NCBI GenBank assembly: GCA_017629575.1
Contig: JAGBWX010000104.1
Location: 1 to 40,839, forward strand
DNA: 40,839 bases
Direction of reading: 5' to 3'
Source of the DNA: Spirochaetales bacterium
Lineage (GTDB): Bacteria; Spirochaetota; Spirochaetia; Sphaerochaetales; Sphaerochaetaceae
The notes beneath the pieces are model-generated. The model searched no databases. It saw nothing but the letters and a program-made list of their open reading frames with translations, and was not told the DNA's origin. Made by a program: the position numbers and the translations under genes. Positions 1-6,398 of this stretch are shown here, piece by piece (positions within the stretch are counted from its first letter, which is position 1; every line of letters begins with the position of its first letter).

Positions 1-243
1 CTTGAAAAAGATAAAGAGGACCTTAAAAGTCTTATTTATGGGGTTTTAGAGACAGTAGAGGAACTTGATGCAAAGACTGTTGTCATTACTCCATATACAA
101 GAAGATTCAAGAAATTCCCTGTCAAGGAGTCACTTGGGTTAATTCTTTCTGCAATAAATAGTTATCCAATAGATGAAAGCGTAAGATTCATCATAGCGCT
201 CAAGGATTCGAATGAATTGAAGATTGCAGAATCACTCATTTAA
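1..243 (+). CDS. C-terminal 80 codons of an unrecognised protein (partial)
   Basis: Frame 1 is open from the first base to a TAA at 241-243, so only the C-terminus of a gene entering from the left is visible. The fragment is a mixed alpha/beta sequence with a hydrophobic strand (KTVVITPYTRRFKKFP) and an acidic helix. The pattern of a strand, a loop ending in FP, and a helix followed by a strand (VRFIIAL) is vaguely like the end of a macro (ADP-ribose binding) domain, but this is only a guess. A palindromic terminator follows at once. The reading frame is well supported; the function is not. Confidence 0.6.
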   Translation, partial: LEKDKEDLKSLIYGVLETVEELDAKTVVITPYTRRFKKFPVKESLGLILSAINSYPIDESVRFIIALKDSNELKIAESLI

Positions 244-250
244 AAAGTAA

Positions 251-272
251 AATGCCTCCAATTGGAGGCATT
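251..272. terminator. Palindromic bidirectional terminator between convergent genes
   Basis: A perfect inverted repeat (AATGCCTCCA/ATTGGAGGCATT) lies between the end of the partial gene on the + strand and the end of ygeW on the - strand. The flanking sequence is only moderately T-rich on each side. Its position between two converging 3' ends supports termination in both directions. Confidence 0.65.
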
Positions 273-295
273 CAATTTGATTTGTGACTTTTTGA

Positions 296-1507
296 TTAAG
301 CTTCGAGGATTCTATCCTTGTCAGCATTAAGGAGCTTTTCAAGAATTTCAGCTGGATCTTTAAACTTAGCAAGCATGATCATAGCTGCAATTACGTATGG
401 CTTGTAGCTAGCTTCCTTGTAGAGAGGAACGAGATAGCGATCGAATACTGATGCTTCAACTTCGCCTTCCTTGCAGCTTACGCCTGTGATATCAGCTGGG
501 AGACAATGCATGTAGAGAGCCTTGCCGTCCTTAGTCTTCTTCATGAGCTCTTCTGTACATGTCCAATCCTTGAACTTTGCATTGTTCTCGAGACATCTCT
601 TCTCAAGAGCCTTAAGCTCATCAAATCTGCCTTCGCCAACAAGCTGAGTTCTCTCTTCCATTACTGCAAATGGTGCCCATGACTTTGGATATACGATATC
701 TGCGCCTTCGAAAGCTTCTTCCATTGATGTAACTCTCTTGTATGAGCCACCTGATGCTGCTGCGTTAGCTGCTGCAACTTCTTCAATCTCAGGCATTACG
801 TTGTAGCCTTCTGGATGAGCAAGAACTACGTCCATGCCGAATCTTGTGAAGAGGCCGATGATTCCCTGAGGAACAGAAAGAGGCTTGCCGTATGATGGTG
901 AGTAAGCCCAAGTCATTGCAACCTTCTTTCCCTTGAGATTCTCTACTCCACCAAAGTAGTTGATTACTGAAAGCATGTCAGCCATTGACTGTGTTGGGTG
1001 GTCAATATCGCACTGGAGGTTAACGAGAGTTGGTCTCTGCTCGAGAACGCCCTGATCAAATCCATCCTGAACAGCTTCTGCAACAGTCTTCATGTATGTG
1101 TAGCCCTTGCCAATGTACATGTCGTCTCTGATGCCGATAACGTCAGCCATGAATGAAACCATGTTAGCAGTCTCTCTAACTGTTTCACCGTGTGCAATCT
1201 GAGATGTCTTCTCATCAAGATCCTGCACTTCAAGACCGAGGAGGTTACATGCTGATGCGAATGAGAATCTTGTTCTTGTTGAGTTGTCTCTGAATACGGA
1301 AATACCTAAGCCAGAGTCGAAAACCTTTGTTGAAATATTGTTTTCTCTGAGGCCTCTGAGGATTTCTGCAACTTCGAATACAGCTGCGATCTCATCGTCG
1401 CTCTCCTTCCAAGTGTGGAAAAAGTCGTTCAAATACATACGGCTGATATCCAGCTTTCTGAGTCCTGCAATTCTATCTCTAATCTCTGCCTTTGTCTTCT
1501 TTGCCAT
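296..1507 (-). CDS. ygeW: YgeW, carbamoyltransferase-family protein of the purine cluster
   Basis: A 403-residue protein closely resembling E. coli YgeW, a knotted member of the aspartate/ornithine carbamoyltransferase family. The carbamoyl phosphate binding motif STRTR is at residues 76-80. The characteristic stretches HPTQSMADM, MTWAYSPSYGKPLS and MHCLPADI follow, and the length matches the family. The carbamoyl acceptor is not established for YgeW. In purine-degrading anaerobes it travels with xdhD, ygfK, ssnA and ygeX/ygeY and is thought to act on a ureido intermediate. Start: ATG at 1507 behind CGGAGG. It is monocistronic here, with its own promoter and a tandem TGCAACA site upstream, and ends at the palindromic terminator. 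Confidence 0.93.
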   Translation of the reverse strand: MAKKTKAEIRDRIAGLRKLDISRMYLNDFFHTWKESDDEIAAVFEVAEILRGLRENNISTKVFDSGLGISVFRDNSTRTRFSFASACNLLGLEVQDLDEKTSQIAHGETVRETANMVSFMADVIGIRDDMYIGKGYTYMKTVAEAVQDGFDQGVLEQRPTLVNLQCDIDHPTQSMADMLSVINYFGGVENLKGKKVAMTWAYSPSYGKPLSVPQGIIGLFTRFGMDVVLAHPEGYNVMPEIEEVAAANAAASGGSYKRVTSMEEAFEGADIVYPKSWAPFAVMEERTQLVGEGRFDELKALEKRCLENNAKFKDWTCTEELMKKTKDGKALYMHCLPADITGVSCKEGEVEASVFDRYLVPLYKEASYKPYVIAAMIMLAKFKDPAEILEKLLNADKDRILEA

Positions 1508-1537
1508 GGTGAACCTCCGTGTTCATTTTCTGTCTAT

Positions 1538-1566
1538 AATTTATCATGCGTTATAAAACCTAGCAA
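1538..1566 (-). promoter_or_regulatory. Predicted ygeW promoter
   Basis: On the - strand there is TTGCTA (-35, 1561-1566), a 17-bp spacer and TAAATT (-10, 1538-1543), about 30 bp before the ygeW start codon. The match is moderate. It gains weight from the tandem heptamer site placed 8 bp upstream of the -35. Confidence 0.5.
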
Positions 1567-1574
1567 GAAATTGT

Positions 1575-1591
1575 TGTTGCATTATGTTGCA
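1575..1591 (-). promoter_or_regulatory. Tandem heptamer operator upstream of ygeW
   Basis: On the - strand this reads TGCAACA-TAA-TGCAACA, a perfect 7-bp direct repeat with a 10-bp period. It ends 8 bp upstream of the predicted -35. The same element, in the opposite orientation relative to the gene, is found before ygfK (23775-23791) and before the PLP enzyme gene (26110-26126) at the same distance from the -35. The position suggests an activator site; the binding protein is unknown. Confidence 0.6.
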
Positions 1592-1703
1592 TAGTCTTTT
1601 TTTAAACGAGAAGCGCCAAACAGTATTTAGTTTGTAAACTACAAGATTCGTATGAAAAATAAAAAAAGAAAATCCAAATGCTTTGAAATAATGTCTGATG
1701 AAA

Positions 1704-1730
1704 TAAGGGCGCCTTTCAAAACGCCCTTTA
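1704..1730 (-). terminator. Terminator after selD
   Basis: Inverted repeat AAGGGCG (1705-1711) / CGCCCTT (1722-1728) just beyond the selD stop codon. On the - strand a short T-rich stretch follows. It would end the yedE-sirA-DUF3343-selD transcript. Confidence 0.65.
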
Positions 1731-1733
1731 AAC

Positions 1734-2771
1734 TCATTTGAAATATACAGCTTTTTCCTTTCGCTCTATAACTTTACCTATAATCCTGCAATAAGGCTTA
1801 CCGATCCTTCTAACAACTTCTTCCGCATCCTCTTGATTTAAAAAGAGCATAAGGCCACCAGATGTCTCTGGATCGCAGCATAAATCCTTCATCTCCTGTG
1901 AAAGAGATGAATCGAAGTCCACTTTATCTGCAACATAATCTAGATTATGGTACATGCCCTCAGGAAGAAGGCCGAAGCGAGTGTACTCTAGCGCATTAGG
2001 AAGGATTGGAAGCTTTGAGGTGTCTATCTCAATTGTAACGCCACTGGCATTTGCAACCTCACTAGAGTGCCCCGCTATCGAAAATCCCGTTACATCTGTT
2101 GCTGCATGAACACCAAGATCCCTAGCAGCATCCCTGCCCTCTTTGTTGAGTCTTGTCATGGAATCAACAGCAGCTTCAACGCTCTCAGGGGAGGCCTCTC
2201 CTCCCTTTAAGGCCGTGTTTATTATTCCAACACCTAACGCCTTTGTAAGAACGATTGAGTCTCCAACCTTTGCACCTTTGTTGGACCAAACCTCATCTTC
2301 CCTCATAAAGCCTGTTACGCATAGTCCATACTTTGGAGTTGGATCTGAGATTGTATGGCCACCAGCAACTACTGCTCCAGCCTCTTCGATCTTCTTGAGA
2401 CCACCTAGAAGAATATCCTCCATTACAGAGAGGTCTAAGCATGATGGGAAGCATAGAAGATTCATTGCAACATTAGGCTCACCGCCCATGGCATAGACGT
2501 CAGATAGTGCATTTGCTGCTGCAACCTGGCCAAATATGAATGGGTCATCTACCATAGGTGGAAAGAAGTCTACAGTCTGTACAGATACAATGTCATCCTT
2601 TACACGGTATACAAGAGCATCGTCGGCACTCTCAAAGCCCTCGATCAGACGGTCTGAGGTATGGAGCGGAAGCTTGTCTATGACGCTATGCAAAGCCTCA
2701 GGAGGAAGCTTTGCTGCACATCCTGAGGTCTTAACCATAGAAGTAAGTTTTACGTCACTCTTTGTTTTCAT
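1734..2771 (-). CDS. selD: Selenophosphate synthetase (selenide, water dikinase)
   Basis: A 345-residue SelD that makes selenophosphate from selenide and ATP. The N-terminal loop SGCAAK supplies the catalytic Cys18 and Lys21, equivalent to Cys17 and Lys20 of E. coli; Cys rather than selenocysteine is encoded. Other SelD signatures are TVDFFPPMVDDPF, AAANALSDVYAMGG, GGHTISDP and CCDPETSGGL. It is the last gene of the operon yedE-sirA-DUF3343-selD, and its first 17 bp overlap the preceding gene, so translation is probably coupled. No selA or selB is in the window. The neighbours argue that its selenophosphate feeds the labile selenium of molybdenum hydroxylases, as in the orphan-SelD genomes described by Haft and Self (2008). 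SelA/SelB elsewhere in the genome cannot be excluded. Confidence 0.95.
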   Translation of the reverse strand: MKTKSDVKLTSMVKTSGCAAKLPPEALHSVIDKLPLHTSDRLIEGFESADDALVYRVKDDIVSVQTVDFFPPMVDDPFIFGQVAAANALSDVYAMGGEPNVAMNLLCFPSCLDLSVMEDILLGGLKKIEEAGAVVAGGHTISDPTPKYGLCVTGFMREDEVWSNKGAKVGDSIVLTKALGVGIINTALKGGEASPESVEAAVDSMTRLNKEGRDAARDLGVHAATDVTGFSIAGHSSEVANASGVTIEIDTSKLPILPNALEYTRFGLLPEGMYHNLDYVADKVDFDSSLSQEMKDLCCDPETSGGLMLFLNQEDAEEVVRRIGKPYCRIIGKVIERKEKAVYFK

Positions 2772-2991
2772 ATATCATCCTATAGCTTTCGCCTTCCTTT
2801 ATGTATACAGCCTCCAGGTTCTCATCAGATAACTCAACATCAAAGGGAGATGAGAAGAATGCTGCTGTTCCACAGGATGAGGAAAGCGATCTTGGAACTG
2901 GGGCGAGACGAGAGCCAGAGACTCTCTTCTTGAACATCATCGCCCCATAGTGATTGTGAAAAGTTGCTACTTTTTCAGAGTTAGTGTCCAT
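2755..2991 (-). CDS. DUF3343 protein, putative Se/S carrier
   Basis: A 78-residue protein with the DUF3343 hallmark PVPRSLSSSCG, in which Cys40 is the likely carrier residue. DUF3343 proteins are often annotated as putative selenium/sulfur carriers because they co-occur with YedE/YedF and NifS-like genes; a biochemical role has not been firmly shown. It overlaps the sirA-like gene upstream by 25 bp and selD downstream by 17 bp, so these three proteins are probably made in step. The position suggests it passes persulfide or perselenide between the SirA-like protein and SelD or the hydroxylase maturation system. Confidence 0.82.
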   Translation of the reverse strand: MDTNSEKVATFHNHYGAMMFKKRVSGSRLAPVPRSLSSSCGTAAFFSSPFDVELSDENLEAVYIKEGESYRMIYENKE

Positions 2992-3170
2992 TCTCCATCG
3001 CTCTCTACAATAACAGGCTCAATACCGAGAGCCCTTGCAAATCTGGAGATATTCTCCATTGGAACACGGCTGTCTACTGTAACAGCAACCTCAGAGTCTT
3101 CCTTGAGGGCTCTCTTAGTCATTATAACAGGTTCTGGACAGGATAATCCTCTGCAATCGATTTTTTTCAT
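2967..3170 (-). CDS. SirA/TusA/YedF-like sulfurtransferase
   Basis: A 67-residue single-domain SirA-like protein. The CPxP motif (Cys11-Pro-Glu-Pro) near the N-terminus is the persulfide/perselenide-carrying site in this family, and a second Cys is at residue 6. The start was set at ATG 3170, which follows GAGG and begins the typical MKKIDCRGLSCPEP sequence; an upstream extension in the same frame lies inside yedE and is not likely translated. It directly follows yedE (1-bp gap), the same pairing as yedE-yedF in E. coli, which suggests selenium uptake followed by carrier loading. YedF proper is longer and has a second domain; here the DUF3343 gene may play that part. Confidence 0.88.
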   Translation of the reverse strand: MKKIDCRGLSCPEPVIMTKRALKEDSEVAVTVDSRVPMENISRFARALGIEPVIVESDGEWTLTLKK

Positions 3171-3171
3171 A

Positions 3172-4257
3172 TTAGGCCTCCCTCTTCTTGATGAATGTAT
3201 TGATAGAAGCAATTGCAAGTAAAATTGCGATAGATCCAATTACAGCAACCTTGCCATAAATTGAAGGTCCACCAACGCTAGTTGCGCTGTATGCTGATGA
3301 AGCAAGTGAGAAGTTATGAGCAAATGCAGCTCCTGCAATCAAGCCAAGAACAGCAACAGCACTGTCTGTGTTTCCCTCTCCTGCAAGTACCAGCTGTCTA
3401 AGAGGACAGCCACCAAGAAGCGCTGATCCAAGACCAACAACCAACATGCCCAAGAAGTTCCAAACATGCTGTGAGTGAGCAACTGGCTGACCTGCAAAGC
3501 CAAGATTGAACTTGCCTGTTGCAATGTTCATAACCAATGCTGATGCGAAAATAGCTATAAAGCCGCCAAGGAGAGTCCAATCCTTAACGAGAATGACATC
3601 TCTAATTCCGCCAACCATGCACATTCTTGTTCTCTGTGCCATGATTCCAACGATAAGGCCAGCAGCAAGAGATGCGATAATTGGAGCATGCATTGATCCT
3701 GGTCCGCTAGTTGAGAAAGCGAAGATAGATGGAACTGCAATGAAAAGCACAAAAAGAAGGATTGTTGATGCTGGAAGAACAACACCCTCTGACTTTGTCT
3801 GTGTTCTAGCTCTTCCAAGAGAGAAACCCTTTGAAAGGAAGTAACAGCCAATAGCAATGCCTGATGCAAAGCCAGCAAGAGCAACAAGTGCATTCAAGTC
3901 GCCAGCTGCTAAGCGAAGCACCATTCTAAATGGACAACCCAAGAATACCAAAGCTCCAATCATTACCATGAAAGCAATGAAGAATCTTGTAATTGGAGCA
4001 GAGCCACCTCTAGGCTTGAACTCGCCTTTCAGTAAGCTGATTATAAATGAACCAAGAATCAAACCGATAATCTCTGGTCTTACATATTGAACTACGCCCG
4101 CTGTCTGAAGCTTAACAGCACCTGCTATATCTCTTAAGAAGCAAGCAATGCAGAAGCCCATGTTACCTGGGTTTCCCAAAAGTACTAGAGCTACTGAAAT
4201 GATGCCAATAGCTACGCCTGTAAGAATTAAATTACGCTTATCTTTGACTAGTGTCAT
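3172..4257 (-). CDS. yedE: YedE family putative selenium transporter
   Basis: A 361-residue polytopic membrane protein of the YeeE/YedE family with roughly ten hydrophobic segments. Conserved Cys/Gly motifs are repeated: GFCIAC, FLGCPFRM, GTRMCMVGG-like (RTRMCMVGGIRD) and GGCPLRQL. These are the thiol-bearing pore motifs of this family of sulfur or selenium compound importers. The start was set at ATG 4257 behind AAAGGAGGAAT; an in-frame extension to 4335 lacks a ribosome binding site and overlaps the divergent gene. It is the first gene of the selenium operon, expressed from a promoter just upstream. The selenium role is inferred from the selD neighbourhood. Confidence 0.9.
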   Translation of the reverse strand: MTLVKDKRNLILTGVAIGIISVALVLLGNPGNMGFCIACFLRDIAGAVKLQTAGVVQYVRPEIIGLILGSFIISLLKGEFKPRGGSAPITRFFIAFMVMIGALVFLGCPFRMVLRLAAGDLNALVALAGFASGIAIGCYFLSKGFSLGRARTQTKSEGVVLPASTILLFVLFIAVPSIFAFSTSGPGSMHAPIIASLAAGLIVGIMAQRTRMCMVGGIRDVILVKDWTLLGGFIAIFASALVMNIATGKFNLGFAGQPVAHSQHVWNFLGMLVVGLGSALLGGCPLRQLVLAGEGNTDSAVAVLGLIAGAAFAHNFSLASSAYSATSVGGPSIYGKVAVIGSIAILLAIASINTFIKKREA

Positions 4258-4274
4258 GTAATTCCTCCTTTTTT

Positions 4275-4303
4275 TATATACTTTACCATTATATTTTTCA
4301 CAA
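4275..4303 (-). promoter_or_regulatory. Predicted promoter of the yedE-selD operon
   Basis: On the - strand TTGTGA (-35, 4298-4303), a 17-bp spacer and TATATA (-10, 4275-4280), followed 12 bp later by the yedE ribosome binding site. It lies in the 76-bp gap between divergent genes. No tandem TGTTGCA element is present here. Confidence 0.5.
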
Positions 4304-4333
4304 AACAATGGAATTTTATGGTACCTTATCATC

Positions 4334-5473
4334 ATGAAGAGGATTTATCTGGACAATGCAGCAACATCTTATCCAAAGGCCCCCGGTCTTGGCTCTGTCA
4401 TTGCCCAATACATAGAAAACAGCTCAGTTAATCTTAATAGAACGGAAAGCAGCGAGAGCTTTTCCGTATTCGAGACCATCTATGGCTTAAGGGAAAACCT
4501 TTGCACTCTATATAATTACAACCATCCAGAATCCATTGCATTCACAAAGAATGTAACAGAATCTCTCAATTGGATAATCAAGGGATTACTTACAGAAAAA
4601 GACCATGTGATAGTGTCATCAAATGAGCATAATGCGATGATGCGCCCCCTTGTTCAGATGGGAATTCAGTTTGATAGAATTCCATCAAACGACCACGGAT
4701 TTGCTGATTATTGTAAACTTGAGAGCCTTATCAGACCAAATACCAAGGCTATTTTGATCAATGGAGCAGGCAATGTATCTGGTGCAATCGAGGATCTATC
4801 GATTCCAGCAGAGATAGCAAAGAAGCACAATCTTCTGTTTTTCATAGATGCAGCCCAAGCATCTCCTTTTGTTGATATAGACATGCAAAAGCTAAATCTA
4901 GCTGGTGTTGCCTTCACTGGACACAAGAGCTTCTTAGGTCCACAAGGCACTGGAGGCATGATTCTGAGAAGGGATATTGCAGAGACAATCAATCCTTTGA
5001 TTGCTGGTGGAACAGGATCGGAGAGCGACAGGGAAACAATACCAACATCCCTTCCAGATAGACTTACTCCTGGAACTGAAAACATTCCAGGACTTGTTGG
5101 ACTTGCACACTCGGTTAAGTATGTGATTGAGAACAAGAAGGTGCTCTATGAGAGAATTATGGAGAGGACAGAAAAGCTCTATCTTGGACTTGAGGCAATT
5201 GATGGAATTGATATAAAGGGACCTAACCTAAACGAAAGAAGAACGGGAGTTATATCAATCACATCAGATAAGAAGGACATTGCAGAGATTTCATCTCTTC
5301 TCTTGGAAAGAGGTGGAATCGAGACCAGAGTTGGCCTCCACTGCTCTCCTTCTGCGCACAAGAGCCTTGGAACATTCCCAACAGGCACTCTTAGATTCTC
5401 TCCAGGTCCATTCACTACAGACGATGAGATAGAAACAACCATCTCCCTCATCAAGGAGATTATCAATGACTGA
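4334..5473 (+). CDS. Class V aminotransferase, cysteine desulfurase-like (EF2568 type)
   Basis: A 379-residue fold-type I PLP enzyme of the NifS/CsdB group. It opens with YLDNAAT, has the cofactor-binding FIDAAQ (about 170-175), the Schiff-base lysine in GHKSF (Lys198), and a catalytic Cys (Cys337) in HCSPSAHKSLGT. This is the pattern of TIGR01977 (EF2568-like), whose members sit in selenium-dependent molybdenum hydroxylase clusters. It is expected to release sulfur or selenium from cysteine or selenocysteine for SelD or for the hydroxylase active site. The gene is divergent from yedE and overlaps xdhC by 8 bp. No ribosome binding site is obvious before ATG 4334, so the transcript may have a very short or absent leader. 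Confidence 0.88.
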   Translation: MKRIYLDNAATSYPKAPGLGSVIAQYIENSSVNLNRTESSESFSVFETIYGLRENLCTLYNYNHPESIAFTKNVTESLNWIIKGLLTEKDHVIVSSNEHNAMMRPLVQMGIQFDRIPSNDHGFADYCKLESLIRPNTKAILINGAGNVSGAIEDLSIPAEIAKKHNLLFFIDAAQASPFVDIDMQKLNLAGVAFTGHKSFLGPQGTGGMILRRDIAETINPLIAGGTGSESDRETIPTSLPDRLTPGTENIPGLVGLAHSVKYVIENKKVLYERIMERTEKLYLGLEAIDGIDIKGPNLNERRTGVISITSDKKDIAEISSLLLERGGIETRVGLHCSPSAHKSLGTFPTGTLRFSPGPFTTDDEIETTISLIKEIIND

Positions 5474-6398
5474 CTACTATATGACATTAAGAGAGCTCCT
5501 GAAAAATGGAGACGTTGAAAGATACACTGATTTAGAGAACAGGAAGGAAGGCTTATATCAAGATGGGAAGCTTATTTATGGCGATGATATAGCCTCTGAG
5601 TCAGCAATCAAGGAAGTAATAAAGCCAGAGGTGCATCTAGTACTGTTTGGAGCTGGGCATATTGCAAAAGCAATCTATGACTTGTCTGTACTTCTTGGAA
5701 TGAAAATAACAGTCTTTGACGAAAGACCTGAAATTCTCAATGAAGAAAGGTTTCCAAACGCAGAGAGGATATTGATGCCTTATGAGGATATATTCAAAAG
5801 CGATTTCTCCTTTTTTAGGCCTTACTACCTCATCCTCACCCATGGACATGATCATGATAAGAACGCTCTTCGATATTGCCTAAATCGAAGCTACTCATAT
5901 CTAGGCATGATTGGATCTAAGGGAAAGGTTGCATCAACTCTCAATGATTTAAGGGAAGAAGGCTTCTCTGATGAGAAGCTCTCTGGAGTTCACGCACCTA
6001 TTGGACTCAAGATTGGAGCCCAAAGTCCAGAAGAGATTGCAATATCTATAATGGCAGAGGTAATTGGCGAATACAGAAAGGACAAGAACCTAGTAAATAT
6101 CAGTCCTGATTATTTGAAGGCAGTGTCATCAAAGAGAGGCATTGCTGTAAGAATCATAGAAAAGAGAGGCTCTGCTCCTAGAGCAATTGGCTCAGAGCTC
6201 TTTGTCACTGAAGACAAGTGCTACGGAACAATTGGAGGCGGTGCAATAGAGCTGAAGGCAGAAGAGGTTGCAAGAGGTCTCCAGAAGGATGAAGAGGTAT
6301 TCCTTGTCAAAGAGCATAGACTCTCTTCAAAGGGAGACCTTGGAATGATCTGCGGGGGTGATGTAACTCTCTTATATCAGCTTAGAGCGCCTAAATAA
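5466..6398 (+). CDS. XdhC family hydroxylase maturation protein, domain order swapped
   Basis: A 310-residue XdhC/CoxI family protein, needed in other bacteria to insert the sulfurated (here perhaps selenated) molybdenum cofactor into xanthine dehydrogenase-type enzymes. A Rossmann domain comes first (LVLFGAGHIAKAI, residues 58-70; THGHDHDKNAL; GMIGSKGK; HAPIGLKIGAQSPEEIAISI). The small XdhC domain (EKRGSAPRAIGSELF, YGTIGGGAIE) comes last. In canonical XdhC the small domain is N-terminal. ATG 5466 follows AAGGAG with 7-nt spacing and overlaps the desulfurase gene by 8 bp, so the two are cotranslated. Its 3' end overlaps the convergent amidohydrolase gene by 27 bp. A C-terminal EF2563 domain, as in E. 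coli YqeB, is absent. Confidence 0.88.
   Translation: MTDYYMTLRELLKNGDVERYTDLENRKEGLYQDGKLIYGDDIASESAIKEVIKPEVHLVLFGAGHIAKAIYDLSVLLGMKITVFDERPEILNEERFPNAERILMPYEDIFKSDFSFFRPYYLILTHGHDHDKNALRYCLNRSYSYLGMIGSKGKVASTLNDLREEGFSDEKLSGVHAPIGLKIGAQSPEEIAISIMAEVIGEYRKDKNLVNISPDYLKAVSSKRGIAVRIIEKRGSAPRAIGSELFVTEDKCYGTIGGGAIELKAEEVARGLQKDEEVFLVKEHRLSSKGDLGMICGGDVTLLYQLRAPK

Noticed and set aside
1508-1733. Riboswitch or small RNA between ygeW and selD
   Set aside because: The gap is explained by the ygeW promoter, the tandem operator and the selD terminator; no further conserved-looking structure was seen.
2716-2721. Selenocysteine codon in selD
   Set aside because: The catalytic position is encoded by a Cys codon (SGCAAK); no in-frame TGA occurs in the gene.
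4296-4322. Promoter for the desulfurase-xdhC operon (TTTCAC, 15 bp, TATGGT)
   Set aside because: Both boxes are weak and the spacer is short; the start would be nearly leaderless. Possible but not supported enough to list.
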